A stretch of DNA of 64,000 bases from the NCBI GenBank assembly GCA_017440935.1, contig JAFSAO010000010.1:62001-126000 (forward strand), given 5' to 3'. The DNA is from Opitutales bacterium (GTDB taxonomy: Bacteria > Verrucomicrobiota > Verrucomicrobiia > Opitutales > UBA953). Below are positions 17,215-25,215 of this stretch, piece after piece; the first letter of the stretch is position 1, and every line of letters begins with the position of its first letter. The notes under the pieces are model-generated. The model saw nothing but the letters and a program-made list of their open reading frames with translations, searched no databases and had not been told where the DNA came from. The translations under genes were made by a program, and so were the position numbers.

Positions 17215-18291
17215 TTACGCTTTTTTCGCGCGGCGTGCGCGAACGGCTTCGGCAAGCACGTCGAAAATGCCCTTCGTCGTTTCAAGCGAAATACACGCGT
17301 CGGTGATGCTTTGACCGTAAACGCACGAGCCTTTGGCGTCGCAGTGATAATCCTGACGCCCTTCGACAAGATTGCTTTCGATCATCACACCCGTAATCGC
17401 GCTTTGACCGGAAGCGATTTGCGCCGCGAGTTCCGCCGCGACCGCCGGCTGGCGGGTGTAATCTTTCTTGCTGTTCCCGTGAGAACAATCGACGACAACC
17501 GATGCCGGCAACTTCGCTGCCGTGAGTTTTTCCACACATTCGCGGATGTATTCTTCGCCGTAGTTCGGTCCCGTGCGAGAACCGCCGCGCAAAATAATGT
17601 GCGAGTCCTTGTTGCCCTCGGTTTCAAAAATGGCGACAACTCCGTCTTTCGTGACCGACGGGAACCAGTGCGAGTGGTGCGAGGAGCGCACGGCATCAAT
17701 CGCGACTTGAATCGTGCCGTCCGTCCCGTTTTTGAAACCGATCGGCATCGAGAGCCCGGAAGCAAGCTCGCGGTGAATCTGCGATTCCGTCGTGCGCGCG
17801 CCGATAGCGCCATAGGCGACGAGGTCGGCAAGGAACTGCGGCGTAATCGGGTCGAGAAACTCCGTTGCGGCGGGAACGCCCAAATCGGAAATATTGCAAA
17901 GCAGGCGGCGCGCGAGGCGCAAGCCGTCGTTGATGCAAAACGTGCCGTCGATGTAAGGATCGTTGATCAAACCTTTCCAACCGACAACGGTGCGCGGCTT
18001 TTCAAAATAGGTGCGCATGACCAACAAGAGCTCGCTCGAATATTTTTTCGCATATTCGGAAACAAACGCCGCATACTCCATCGCGGCGGCGATGTCGTGA
18101 ATCGAGCACGGTCCGGTAATCACTACGAGGCGATCATCGACACCGTTGAGGATTCGGCTGATGTCTGCGCGGGCGCTTTCCACCGTGTGCAACGCGACTT
18201 CGGAGGGGCGGATTTCGTCCATGAGAAGCGCGGGCGTGACAAGCGGTTTGCGGCGCTGAATGCGCGTGTCGTCTGTCTTGTTAATTGTCAT
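17215..18291 (-). CDS. aroG: 3-deoxy-7-phosphoheptulonate synthase, class I
   Basis: The first enzyme of the shikimate pathway, condensing PEP with erythrose 4-phosphate. The 358 residues match the AroF/G/H family. Visible blocks are VVITGPCSIHD near residue 55 (metal-ligand Cys), RTYFEKPRTVVGWKGLINDP near 92 and ATEFLDPITPQF near 141. GARTTESQIHRELASGLSMP, HIILRGGSRTGPNY and VVDCSHGNSKKD (His ligand) complete the site. The isozyme type and feedback amino acid cannot be read from sequence. A near-match of the TAAATTTCAATTTG element lies about 42 bp upstream on the same strand. Confidence 0.95.
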   Translation of the reverse strand: MTINKTDDTRIQRRKPLVTPALLMDEIRPSEVALHTVESARADISRILNGVDDRLVVITGPCSIHDIAAAMEYAAFVSEYAKKYSSELLLVMRTYFEKPRTVVGWKGLINDPYIDGTFCINDGLRLARRLLCNISDLGVPAATEFLDPITPQFLADLVAYGAIGARTTESQIHRELASGLSMPIGFKNGTDGTIQVAIDAVRSSHHSHWFPSVTKDGVVAIFETEGNKDSHIILRGGSRTGPNYGEEYIRECVEKLTAAKLPASVVVDCSHGNSKKDYTRQPAVAAELAAQIASGQSAITGVMIESNLVEGRQDYHCDAKGSCVYGQSITDACISLETTKGIFDVLAEAVRARRAKKA

Positions 18292-18344
18292 AAAAAATTG
18301 GGGATAATGAAATCACGTTCCCGCGATGAACGCAAAATTGAAAT

Positions 18345-18962
18345 TCAGAGAAAGAAGAGCGAAGCAGCGATTGCGACAAGCACCAACGACGTGAGAAGGT
18401 TGAGGTATTTTGAAACGCTCGGGCGTGTGTTCAATACCGAAAAAAGTTTTCCCGCGCACAGTGAAACGAGCGAAAAAATCAGAAACGCCTGAACGGAAAA
18501 AACTCCGCCGAGAAGCAACATATTCAGCCATGGAGCGGAAGCGTCCGCGGGGACGAACTGCGGGAGCAATGCGAGAAAAAACAAAGCGACCTTCGGATTC
18601 AGCACGTTCATCAAAACTCCCGTGCGGTAGAGCGCAGCGAAACGGAATTGCCCGCCCTCGCCTTCATCTTTTCCGATTCCGTCGTTACGATGGCGAAACG
18701 CCTGAAACGCAAGCCAGAGCAAGTAAATCGTTCCCGCGATTTTCAGGGCGTTGAACGCGACCGGCGATTGCCGGAAAATCAGCGAAACGCCGAACGCCGC
18801 CAAAGCCGTGTGAAAAAACACGCCCGAACAAAGCCCCGCCGCCACGGAAATCCCGGCGCGAGCGCCTTGCGCCAAACTTTTGGTCGCCACGAAAATAATG
18901 TCCGGTCCGGGCGAAAGCGTCAGCAGGATTGCCGCAAATAGGAATGAAAGCAAGGAAACCAT
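18345..18962 (-). CDS. LysE/RhtB-family amino acid exporter
   Basis: An inner-membrane exporter of the LysE superfamily; members export lysine, threonine or homoserine lactones. The 205-residue protein has six hydrophobic segments. It carries the family N-terminal signature LTLSPGPDIIFVATKSLAQG near residues 14-33 and NVLNPKVALFFLALLPQFV near 120. A polar loop (HRNDGIGKDEGEGG) separates segments three and four. Substrate is unknown. It lies 53 bp upstream of the DAHP synthase on the same strand and may be cotranscribed, which fits amino acid metabolism loosely. Confidence 0.88.
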   Translation of the reverse strand: MVSLLSFLFAAILLTLSPGPDIIFVATKSLAQGARAGISVAAGLCSGVFFHTALAAFGVSLIFRQSPVAFNALKIAGTIYLLWLAFQAFRHRNDGIGKDEGEGGQFRFAALYRTGVLMNVLNPKVALFFLALLPQFVPADASAPWLNMLLLGGVFSVQAFLIFSLVSLCAGKLFSVLNTRPSVSKYLNLLTSLVLVAIAASLFFL

Positions 18963-18972
18963 CGTAAGATTA

Positions 18973-19013
18973 GTGGATAGTTGTTAATTATCAATTATCC
19001 ACCATCAACTATC
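18973..19013. repeat. Imperfect palindrome GTGGATA ... TATCCAC
   Basis: Nested arms GTGGATA/TATCCAC and GATAGTTG/CAACTATC occupy the spacer between the FAD enzyme and the LysE exporter. The same words (GATAGTTG, TTGATAATTG, CAACTATC) recur near 21970-22070 and 56691-56751. Confidence 0.65.
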
Positions 19014-20121
19014 AATTTTTCACCCGTTCCGCCGCGATGCCGGAGCGCATAACGAGATTGCGCAAAGCGGGATTATACATAAACGGATTTTTAAGAATTT
19101 TCGTCAAAAGCTTCAGGCGAAGTTTGCGGGAACGCTTGCGGTAATCTTCCGCCAGCTGCGGAAATTTTTCCGGAGCGAGCGAGCCTGCCGCCGCGAGAAT
19201 ATCGGCAAGAATTTCCGCCGAATCCATCGCGTAGCTCATGCCTTCGAGCGAGCTCGGAGAAATCATGCCCGCCGCTTCGCCGATAAGAAACGCGCCGTTC
19301 CCGTCGCCGAGCACAAAATCGCTCATCTTTTCGGGACGCAAAACGCGGCAAGCCTCCGTTCGCACAGGCTTTTTCAACGAAAACCCGAAACGCGCCGCAC
19401 GCTCGCGGAAAAGTTCATACGCTTTTGAAGAATCTTCACGCGGGAACGCCGCTCCGAAAACGAGTTCGCCGTCTTTGGATACCGCCCAGCCGTAGCAATC
19501 CGTCAGGCGATCGTCAAAAAAGCACGCGTAGAGCGGACGCGCCTGCGCATCGGAAAACCATTGCTGCACCGCCGTGTAATCACGGATTTTGTGTTCCGGA
19601 AAAAGTTTTCGTCGAATGAGCGACGACGCGCCGTCCGCACCGATGAGCGTGCGCGCGAAAATTCGTTTTTCTTCGTGTTCGGCATAGACGGAAAGCTCGA
19701 AAATCCCGTTTTCGTTGCGGGAAAAATTCCGCACCGTCGCATCGTGAAAAACCGTCGCGGACGCGGGAATCAGCGATTTCAGCCAAAGATCGAAACGGTG
19801 CCGGTTCATGTTGATGTAAAAACGGCGATACGTCCGTTCCCGCGCGGTGCGCAAATCGATTGTGCGTACGGAAAAAAGTTGCGGATCCGCAAGCACCGAT
19901 TTCGGAAGCGAAAGTCCCTGTCGGGAAAGCGAGCGCTGGGCGTCTTCCGCAAGCAAGCCGCCGCAGGGTTTTTGAAATCCGCCGGAATCGGGATCGGATT
20001 TTTTGCGGTCAACGGCGACCACACTCAGTCCGCGCGACGCAAGCAGGCGCGCCAGCGTAGCTCCCGACGGACCGAGCCCGACAATCGCCGCATCAAAGAT
20101 TTTTTCCGGAATTTCCGACAT
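19012..20121 (-). CDS. FAD-dependent oxidoreductase, geranylgeranyl-reductase-like
   Basis: A flavoprotein of the geranylgeranyl reductase/CbrA-like group, which often reduces isoprenoid double bonds; the real substrate is unknown. The 369-residue protein has the dinucleotide fold AAIVGLGPSGATLARLLASR at residues 11-30. It then has KPCGGLLAEDAQRSL near 52, RTLIGADGASSLIRRKL near 155, and the second FAD motif GAFLIGEAAGMISPSSLEGM near 275. It has no signal peptide. The neighbours (LysE, riboflavin synthase) give no clear pathway link beyond flavin use. Confidence 0.82.
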   Translation of the reverse strand: MSEIPEKIFDAAIVGLGPSGATLARLLASRGLSVVAVDRKKSDPDSGGFQKPCGGLLAEDAQRSLSRQGLSLPKSVLADPQLFSVRTIDLRTARERTYRRFYINMNRHRFDLWLKSLIPASATVFHDATVRNFSRNENGIFELSVYAEHEEKRIFARTLIGADGASSLIRRKLFPEHKIRDYTAVQQWFSDAQARPLYACFFDDRLTDCYGWAVSKDGELVFGAAFPREDSSKAYELFRERAARFGFSLKKPVRTEACRVLRPEKMSDFVLGDGNGAFLIGEAAGMISPSSLEGMSYAMDSAEILADILAAAGSLAPEKFPQLAEDYRKRSRKLRLKLLTKILKNPFMYNPALRNLVMRSGIAAERVKN

Positions 20122-20197
20122 TGAATAAAAATTGTTTAATGCAAATGTTTAATAAGTTTTAAATCCCTTCTCGGAAATACCTCTCAGCTCTAAGCTA

Positions 20198-20815
20198 TCA
20201 CCTATCAGCCGGAAACTCGCCGAAGCTCGCGATGCGCTCAACATATTTTGCCAAAATATCAAATTCCAAATTAACGGGTTCGCCCGCCTTGCGTTCCCGC
20301 AAATTCGTTTCCGCCATCGTGTGCGGAATCAGCCAAATATCGAAAGTTCCGTCCGTGTCGTTGAGCGCGGCGACAGTCAGCGAAATCCCGTCCACCGCAA
20401 CGCTGCATTTGTAGGCAAGATATTTGCGAAATTCTTTCGGCGGCCGCACGCAAAGGCGGTAATTCGCGCCTTCCTGCCGCAGGGAAGCGACCGTTCCCGT
20501 CGCGTCCACATGCCCCGTCACAAAATGCCCGCCCATGCGAGCCGTCGGGAGCAAACTGCGTTCGAGATTGACCGCGCAACCGGGTTTCAGCAGAGAAAAC
20601 GATGTTTTACGGAGCGTTTCGTCGAGAACATCAAAGCCGAGTTGCGTGCCGTCAACGGCAACGACGGTCAGGCAACAACCGTTGTTCGCGATACTGTCGC
20701 CGATTTGCGGCGTTCCCGCGAACTTCGGAGCATCGACAACAAGCCGCCAAATGCCCTTTTCATTTTGCTTGAGGGAAACGACCGTTCCCGTGGTTTCAAC
20801 GAGTCCCGTAAACAT
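20198..20815 (-). CDS. ribE: Riboflavin synthase, alpha subunit
   Basis: It dismutates two 6,7-dimethyl-8-ribityllumazine molecules into riboflavin. The 205-residue protein consists of two lumazine-binding repeats. The first begins MFTGLVETTGTVVSL and includes DSIANNGCCLTVVAV. The second begins GHVDATGTVASL and includes CSVAVDGISLTVAAL. MFTGLVE is the canonical N-terminus, so the start at 20815 is used rather than an upstream in-frame Met. I looked for an FMN riboswitch upstream and found none. The other rib genes are not nearby. Confidence 0.95.
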   Translation of the reverse strand: MFTGLVETTGTVVSLKQNEKGIWRLVVDAPKFAGTPQIGDSIANNGCCLTVVAVDGTQLGFDVLDETLRKTSFSLLKPGCAVNLERSLLPTARMGGHFVTGHVDATGTVASLRQEGANYRLCVRPPKEFRKYLAYKCSVAVDGISLTVAALNDTDGTFDIWLIPHTMAETNLRERKAGEPVNLEFDILAKYVERIASFGEFPADR

Positions 20816-20903
20816 GATACAGAGAATCCTAAACGTTGCCGGAGAAATGGCAAACGGAGAATCACAATCGCCCGAAATCCGCCTGTTTACAGGCAGAAAC
20901 GCG

Positions 20904-20933
20904 TTGACGCTCCCTCGGGAACGGCGGTATCCT
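20904..20933 (+). promoter_or_regulatory. Sigma70-type promoter of the sugar nucleotidyltransferase gene
   Basis: TTGACG (20904-20909), an 18-base spacer holding a CGGGAACG octamer, then TATCCT (20928-20933). The expected transcript start is about 40 bases before the ATG at 20980. The same -10 box TATCCT recurs at 34800 and 53030. Confidence 0.65.
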
Positions 20934-20979
20934 TTCCCCACTTTTCGTTAAATTAACCCACAACAAAAATCATCCTGAT

Positions 20980-21882
20980 ATGAAACCTACACTCCTCGTT
21001 CTTGCAGCAGGTATGGGCAGCCGCTACGGCGGACTTAAACAGATGGACCCGATGGGCCCCTCCGGAGAAACGATCCTCGACTATTCCGTTTTTGACGCCG
21101 TTCGCGCCGGCTTCGGCAAGGTCGTCTTCATCATCCGCCCGGACTTTGAAGAAGCTTTCCGCGAAATGATCGCCAAGAAAAACCTTCCCGTTCCCGTCGA
21201 TTTCGCGTTCCAGACGCTCGACAAACTCCCGGAAGGATTCTCCGTTCCCGAAGGTCGCGAAAAACCCTGGGGCACGACGCACGCGATTCTCTGCGCAAAA
21301 GGTGTGGTCAAAGAAAACTTCGCCATCATCAACGCGGACGACTTCTACGGTCGCAACTCCTACGAAGTGCTTTCCAACTACCTCACGAATCTCGACCCGA
21401 ATTCGAGCGATTTCTCGATGGTCGGCTTCCTGATGAAGAACACGCTCTCCGAACACGGCACCGTCGCCCGCGGCGTTTGCAACACGGACGCGAACGGCAA
21501 CCTTACCGACATCGAAGAAATGACCAAGATTTCCAAAGTCGGCGACAACGGGCGCAACACCTACGACGACGGCTCCACGAAGGATATTCCGGGCGATACG
21601 CCGGTTTCCATGAACATGTGGGGTTGCACGCCGAAACTGTTCGACCACCTCGACCGCATCTTCCTCGAATTCCTCAAGGAAAAAGGCACCGAACTCAAGA
21701 GCGAATGCTTCATTCCGATGACGATCGGTCAGCTCATCAAGGAAGGTCTCGCCACAACGAAGGTTCTCCGCACGGACAGCGCGTGGTTCGGCGTTACCTA
21801 CAAGGAAGATAAGCCGGTCGTTCAAGCCAACATCAGCAAGCTCATCGAAGCAGGCGAATATCCGACCAATCTTTGGGCGTAA
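20980..21882 (+). CDS. Nucleotidyltransferase, probable UTP--sugar-1-phosphate uridylyltransferase
   Basis: It likely makes a nucleotide sugar for envelope glycans. The 300-residue GT-A fold starts with the nucleotide-binding loop LVLAAGMGSRYGGLKQMDPM at residues 5-24. FAIINADDFYGRNSYEVL near 108 holds the metal-binding Asp pair, and PVSMNMWGCTPKLFDHL near 208 follows. It resembles an NTP_transferase branch found in many anaerobes, whose precise sugar has not been fixed here. It has its own promoter at 20904 and ends at a composite repeat plus octamer-pair terminator. Confidence 0.82.
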   Translation: MKPTLLVLAAGMGSRYGGLKQMDPMGPSGETILDYSVFDAVRAGFGKVVFIIRPDFEEAFREMIAKKNLPVPVDFAFQTLDKLPEGFSVPEGREKPWGTTHAILCAKGVVKENFAIINADDFYGRNSYEVLSNYLTNLDPNSSDFSMVGFLMKNTLSEHGTVARGVCNTDANGNLTDIEEMTKISKVGDNGRNTYDDGSTKDIPGDTPVSMNMWGCTPKLFDHLDRIFLEFLKEKGTELKSECFIPMTIGQLIKEGLATTKVLRTDSAWFGVTYKEDKPVVQANISKLIEAGEYPTNLWA

Positions 21883-21887
21883 TCAAA

Positions 21888-21953
21888 AGCTTAAAGATTA
21901 GAGCTTAATGCTTAAAGAAGCGTTCCCGTGATTAATTTCGCGGGAACGCTTTT
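21888..21953 (+). terminator. Composite element: AGCTTAAAG leader plus octamer-pair terminator
   Basis: AGCTTAAAGATTAGAGCTTA (21888-21907) is followed by CTTAAAGAA and then AAGCGTTCCCG...CGGGAACGCTTTT (about 21918-21953). The 20-base leader is repeated exactly at 23994-24013, also directly before an octamer-pair terminator. Confidence 0.85.
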
Positions 21954-21962
21954 CTTTATCTT

Positions 21963-22073
21963 TAATGAATAATTGATAATGGATGGTGAATAATGCAGTG
22001 CGAAGGTTTTTGCCGAAGCCAAAAACTTTGAACACGAAACTATCCACAATCAATTTATCCGTTATCAATTACC
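21963..22073. repeat. Intergenic imperfect palindrome upstream of htpG
   Basis: The AT-rich arms (TTGATAATGGAT on the left, TATCCGTTATCAATTA on the right) flank a core of GAAGGTTTTTGCCGAAGCC and AAAAACTTTG. The word GTGAATAATGCAGTGC (21986-22001) is shared exactly with the repeat at 36972-37080. Confidence 0.7.
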
Positions 22074-22087
22074 AACGACCCATTTGT

Positions 22088-22104
22088 TTGGCACGGTTTT
22101 TGCA
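22088..22104 (+). promoter_or_regulatory. Sigma54-type -24/-12 promoter before htpG
   Basis: TTGGCACG-N4-TTGCA matches the RpoN consensus at every conserved base. The predicted start (about 22115) leaves only about six bases before the ATG at 22121. The match is excellent, but the short leader and the lack of a visible activator site keep confidence moderate. Confidence 0.5.
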
Positions 22105-22120
22105 TTTCTCAAAAACAATC

Positions 22121-23983
22121 ATGAGTAATACAAATTCCACGACACACACGTTTCAGGCGGAAGTGAAGCAAGTGCTCGATATCGTCGCGCATTCAATTTA
22201 CAAAGACAAAGACATCTTTCTGCGCGAACTCGTTTCCAACGCGAGCGACGCGCTCGAAAAACTCCGCTACACGCAACTGACGGAGAAAGACGTTTTTGAA
22301 CCGACGCGCGAGCTCGCCGTTGAAGTTTCCACCGACGAAGCTGCGGGAACGCTCACTATCGCCGATTCCGGCATCGGGATGACACGCGAAGAACTCGTCG
22401 AAAACCTCGGCACGATTGCGCACTCGGGAACGAAGGCTTTTTTGGAAAAAGTCAAAGAAAGCGGCGGTGCGAACGAAAACCTCATCGGGCAATTCGGCGT
22501 CGGGTTTTTCTCCGTTTTCATGGTCGCGGACGAAGTTAAATTCTACACGCGCACCCGACACGTCGAAGGCGAATCGCTTTGCTGGACGAGCGACGGGAAC
22601 GGCAGCTACACGATTGAAGACGCAAGCGAAGCGCTCCCGCGCGGCTCGAAGCTCGTCATCAAACTCAAAGAAGATTTCAAAGATTTTTCCAAAAAGGACA
22701 AAGTTAAGGAAGTCCTTGAACGCTACTCGAAATACATCGCGTTCCCGCTGAAACTCGACGGCGAAAAACTCAACACGATGCAGGCGCTTTGGCTGAAAAA
22801 CAAAAGCGACGTTACCGAGCAGGAATACAAGGATTTTTACAAATTCCAATGCCACGCGTGGGACGAACCGCAGGACTGGATGCACTTCGCCGCCGACGCG
22901 CCGCTCGCAATCAATTCCATTCTGTTTTTCCCGACGCACAATCCGGAAGCGATGGGCTTCGGACGCGCCAATCCGGAAGTTTCGCTTTACTGCCGCAAAG
23001 TGCTCATCGATTCCGAGCCGAAAAATCTGCTTCCCGAGTGGCTTCGCTTCATGAAAGGCGTGGTCGATTCCGCCGACATTCCGCTGAACATTTCCCGCGA
23101 AACCTTGCAGGATTCGACGATTATTCAAAAGCTCAACCGCGTGCTCACCAAGCGCGTGATTAAGCGTCTCGAAGAACGCGCGAAGAAAAAACCGGAAGAA
23201 TTTGCCAAGTTCTGGCGCGACTTCGGAAATTACCTGCGCGAAGGCATCGCGACGGATTTCGACAACCGCGAAGCACTCGCGCCGCTCTTCCGCTGCGAAT
23301 CCTCAATTCTCGACGCGGGAACGCTCACGAGCCTGCCCGAATACGTCGAACGCATGAAAGATTCCCAAAAGGAAATTTACTACTTAGTCGGCGCAAACCG
23401 CGAAGCCATCGAGTCCGGACCGTATCTCGAAGCCTTTAAGGCGCGCGGCATCGAAGTGCTTTTCCTCTACGACGGCGCAGACGATTACGTCATGGGGCAA
23501 CTCGGCTCGTTCAAGGAAAAATCCATCGTTTCCGCCGATTCCGCCGACATCGAGCTCGGCGACGTCCCGCAAACGGGAACGGGTGAACCGCTCTCCGAAG
23601 AAAAAATGAAAGTGCTTTGTAATTGGTTTGCGGATACACTCGGCAAAGAAAAAGTTGCCGAATGTGCCACGGGAACGCGCCTTGTCGATTCTCCCGCCGT
23701 TGCGCTCAATCCGGACAAATTCATGACGGCAACCATGCGCCGCATGATGAAGCTCATGTCCAAAGACGCGGGAACGCCGGACAAGCCCGTCGCCGTCAAA
23801 ATCGAACTCAACCCGCGCCACCCGCTCGTGCACAAGCTCGATACGCTCCGCGACGCGAATCCGGAACTGGCAAAGCTCATCGCCGAGCAGGTGCTCGACA
23901 ACACGCTCATCGCCGCCGGCTTGCTCGACAATCCTCGCGGCATGACGCAGCGCATTTACGAGCTTCTCGGAAAACTCGGGTAA
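22121..23983 (+). CDS. htpG: Molecular chaperone HtpG (Hsp90)
   Basis: An ATP-dependent chaperone of the bacterial Hsp90 family. The 620-residue length is normal. The N-terminal ATPase domain shows FLRELVSNASDALEKLRY near residue 33, TIADSGIGMTREEL near 82 and GQFGVGFFSVFMVA near 124. The middle domain has GVVDSADIPLNISRETLQ near 312. The dimerisation domain follows to the end. The start at 22121 gives the usual MSNTNSTTHTFQAEVKQ N-terminus. A sigma54-like promoter lies directly upstream. The gene is rich in octamer copies (eight). Confidence 0.97.
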   Translation: MSNTNSTTHTFQAEVKQVLDIVAHSIYKDKDIFLRELVSNASDALEKLRYTQLTEKDVFEPTRELAVEVSTDEAAGTLTIADSGIGMTREELVENLGTIAHSGTKAFLEKVKESGGANENLIGQFGVGFFSVFMVADEVKFYTRTRHVEGESLCWTSDGNGSYTIEDASEALPRGSKLVIKLKEDFKDFSKKDKVKEVLERYSKYIAFPLKLDGEKLNTMQALWLKNKSDVTEQEYKDFYKFQCHAWDEPQDWMHFAADAPLAINSILFFPTHNPEAMGFGRANPEVSLYCRKVLIDSEPKNLLPEWLRFMKGVVDSADIPLNISRETLQDSTIIQKLNRVLTKRVIKRLEERAKKKPEEFAKFWRDFGNYLREGIATDFDNREALAPLFRCESSILDAGTLTSLPEYVERMKDSQKEIYYLVGANREAIESGPYLEAFKARGIEVLFLYDGADDYVMGQLGSFKEKSIVSADSADIELGDVPQTGTGEPLSEEKMKVLCNWFADTLGKEKVAECATGTRLVDSPAVALNPDKFMTATMRRMMKLMSKDAGTPDKPVAVKIELNPRHPLVHKLDTLRDANPELAKLIAEQVLDNTLIAAGLLDNPRGMTQRIYELLGKLG

Positions 23984-23993
23984 GAAAAAAGAG

Positions 23994-24059
23994 AGCTTAA
24001 AGATTAGAGCTTAGGGCTTAAAGAAAAGCGTTCCCGTGAAATTTGCGGGAACGCCTTTT
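23994..24059. terminator. Composite element: AGCTTAAAG leader plus octamer-pair terminator after htpG
   Basis: AGCTTAAAGATTAGAGCTTA (23994-24013), then AAAAGCGTTCCCG...CGGGAACGCCTTTT (24024-24059). It is a near copy of the element at 21888 and separates htpG from the convergent cysteine peptidase gene. Confidence 0.88.
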
Positions 24060-24081
24060 CATTTCGGTTCAATCGGAACAA

Positions 24082-25038
24082 TTATTTCCGGCGGCGGCGT
24101 GCCGTCGAAACCGCAAGCGCAAACATTCCTGCAATCAAACCGAACGCGGAAGGCTCCGGAATCGCCGCAACAAAACGGGAGACGGAAAGTGTTGCAAAGC
24201 GATCAAATTCTGTCCGGTAGGTAGTTCTCAATTCTTCGTCTAAGTAAGTACCGACTGCGATATCGGCTCCGTCATAATAGGTCTCAATCGGGTAGCGTTT
24301 GATGCCGTAATATTCGTCGTCGGAGTCGGTGATATAAATTGCATTGGCAAGTCCTGTTTCGTCGTTCGTCTCAAATCCCCAAAGCGTTACCGCGTGTCCG
24401 CCGTAGTAGCCGCCCGCCTGTAGCCAAAAATCGAGAGTTAGCCCGACGACGCTATAATCTACGGTAATGTATTGCATCATTTTTTCGGTAAATTCCCGAA
24501 TGTTTAATCCGCCGTCGTATTCCAAATGCTCAATGAATCCTTCGTTAGTCATAAATATTTCCGGAGAATTGTTGTATTGCTCCGAAAAATATCCGCCTTG
24601 TCCGTAAGTTTTTAACTTTGTCCAATTGGCATTCTTATCATATCCGCTTCGATAATATTGCGGATGCAACGTTCCCGTAAAATACCATGTGAGTCCGTAT
24701 TTGCTCAATCCGCCTTGATTCGTCCAATTTTCTTTGAATATTTCAAAAATATTTGATGCCGGGATTCCGTCGTCGCGCTTTGTTGCCCCGTATCCCGACG
24801 GCGTGCCTTCCGGAAGCGTATTTCCCGCTTTGACATACCAGTCTTGCCAATACTGTGCCATATTCGCGGACTGCGCAGCCCAACACATCTGATTGTCGAT
24901 GCCTTTCCATTCCTTTTCTGCATCATGCCACCCGCCTTCTAAGGAGACTCCGGGAAGGAAATAAGTGGCTCCGAATGCGGAAGCTGACAACGCGCCGGAA
25001 GCGAGAATCACGCCAAGTAGGTAAGTTTGTTTTTTCAT
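24082..25038 (-). CDS. IdeS/Mac-like cysteine peptidase with PEP-CTERM sorting tail
   Basis: Probable secreted cysteine peptidase related to streptococcal IdeS (family C66), which cleaves immunoglobulin G. It has 318 residues: signal peptide 1-23, then GGWHDAEKEWKGIDNQMCWA with nucleophile Cys52 and SANMAQYWQDWY. His215 is in GGHAVTLWGFE, and Asp238 and Asp240 are in AIYITDSDDEYYGIKRY. This C/H/D layout parallels IdeS. Residues 294-318 are a PEP-CTERM signal (PEPSAFGL, hydrophobic stretch, RRRRK), so an exosortase should process and anchor it. The DNA is AT-rich and holds one octamer. A weak promoter (TTGACG on the minus strand near 25060) may serve it. IgG cleavage itself is not shown. Confidence 0.8.
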   Translation of the reverse strand: MKKQTYLLGVILASGALSASAFGATYFLPGVSLEGGWHDAEKEWKGIDNQMCWAAQSANMAQYWQDWYVKAGNTLPEGTPSGYGATKRDDGIPASNIFEIFKENWTNQGGLSKYGLTWYFTGTLHPQYYRSGYDKNANWTKLKTYGQGGYFSEQYNNSPEIFMTNEGFIEHLEYDGGLNIREFTEKMMQYITVDYSVVGLTLDFWLQAGGYYGGHAVTLWGFETNDETGLANAIYITDSDDEYYGIKRYPIETYYDGADIAVGTYLDEELRTTYRTEFDRFATLSVSRFVAAIPEPSAFGLIAGMFALAVSTARRRRK

Positions 25039-25140
25039 ACGCCGTCTTTACTGACAGATGCTCGTTCCCGCGTCAACAAACCACTACCAATTCGGTAAAG
25101 ATGCGTTTTCCGAGAAGATTTAATTCCTTGTTTGCGGATG

Positions 25141-25187
25141 AAAAAAACGGAAGTCAGAAATGAGAAAAACCCTCATTCCCGACTTCC
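25141..25187 (-). terminator. Terminator after glnN
   Basis: CGGAAGTC...GAG and CTC...GACTTCCG arms (25147-25163 and 25171-25187) are followed on the minus strand by a long T-run. The loop and stem resemble the hairpins at 2768 and 35570. Confidence 0.8.
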
Positions 25188-25215
25188 GATTAAAGCAGAA
25201 GGCTTTTGCCGACTC

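Noticed and set aside
20816-20979. FMN riboswitch upstream of riboflavin synthase
   Set aside because: The spacer lacks the conserved six-helix core. Only a small CTGCCTGTAAACAGG palindrome and a promoter for the opposite gene are visible.
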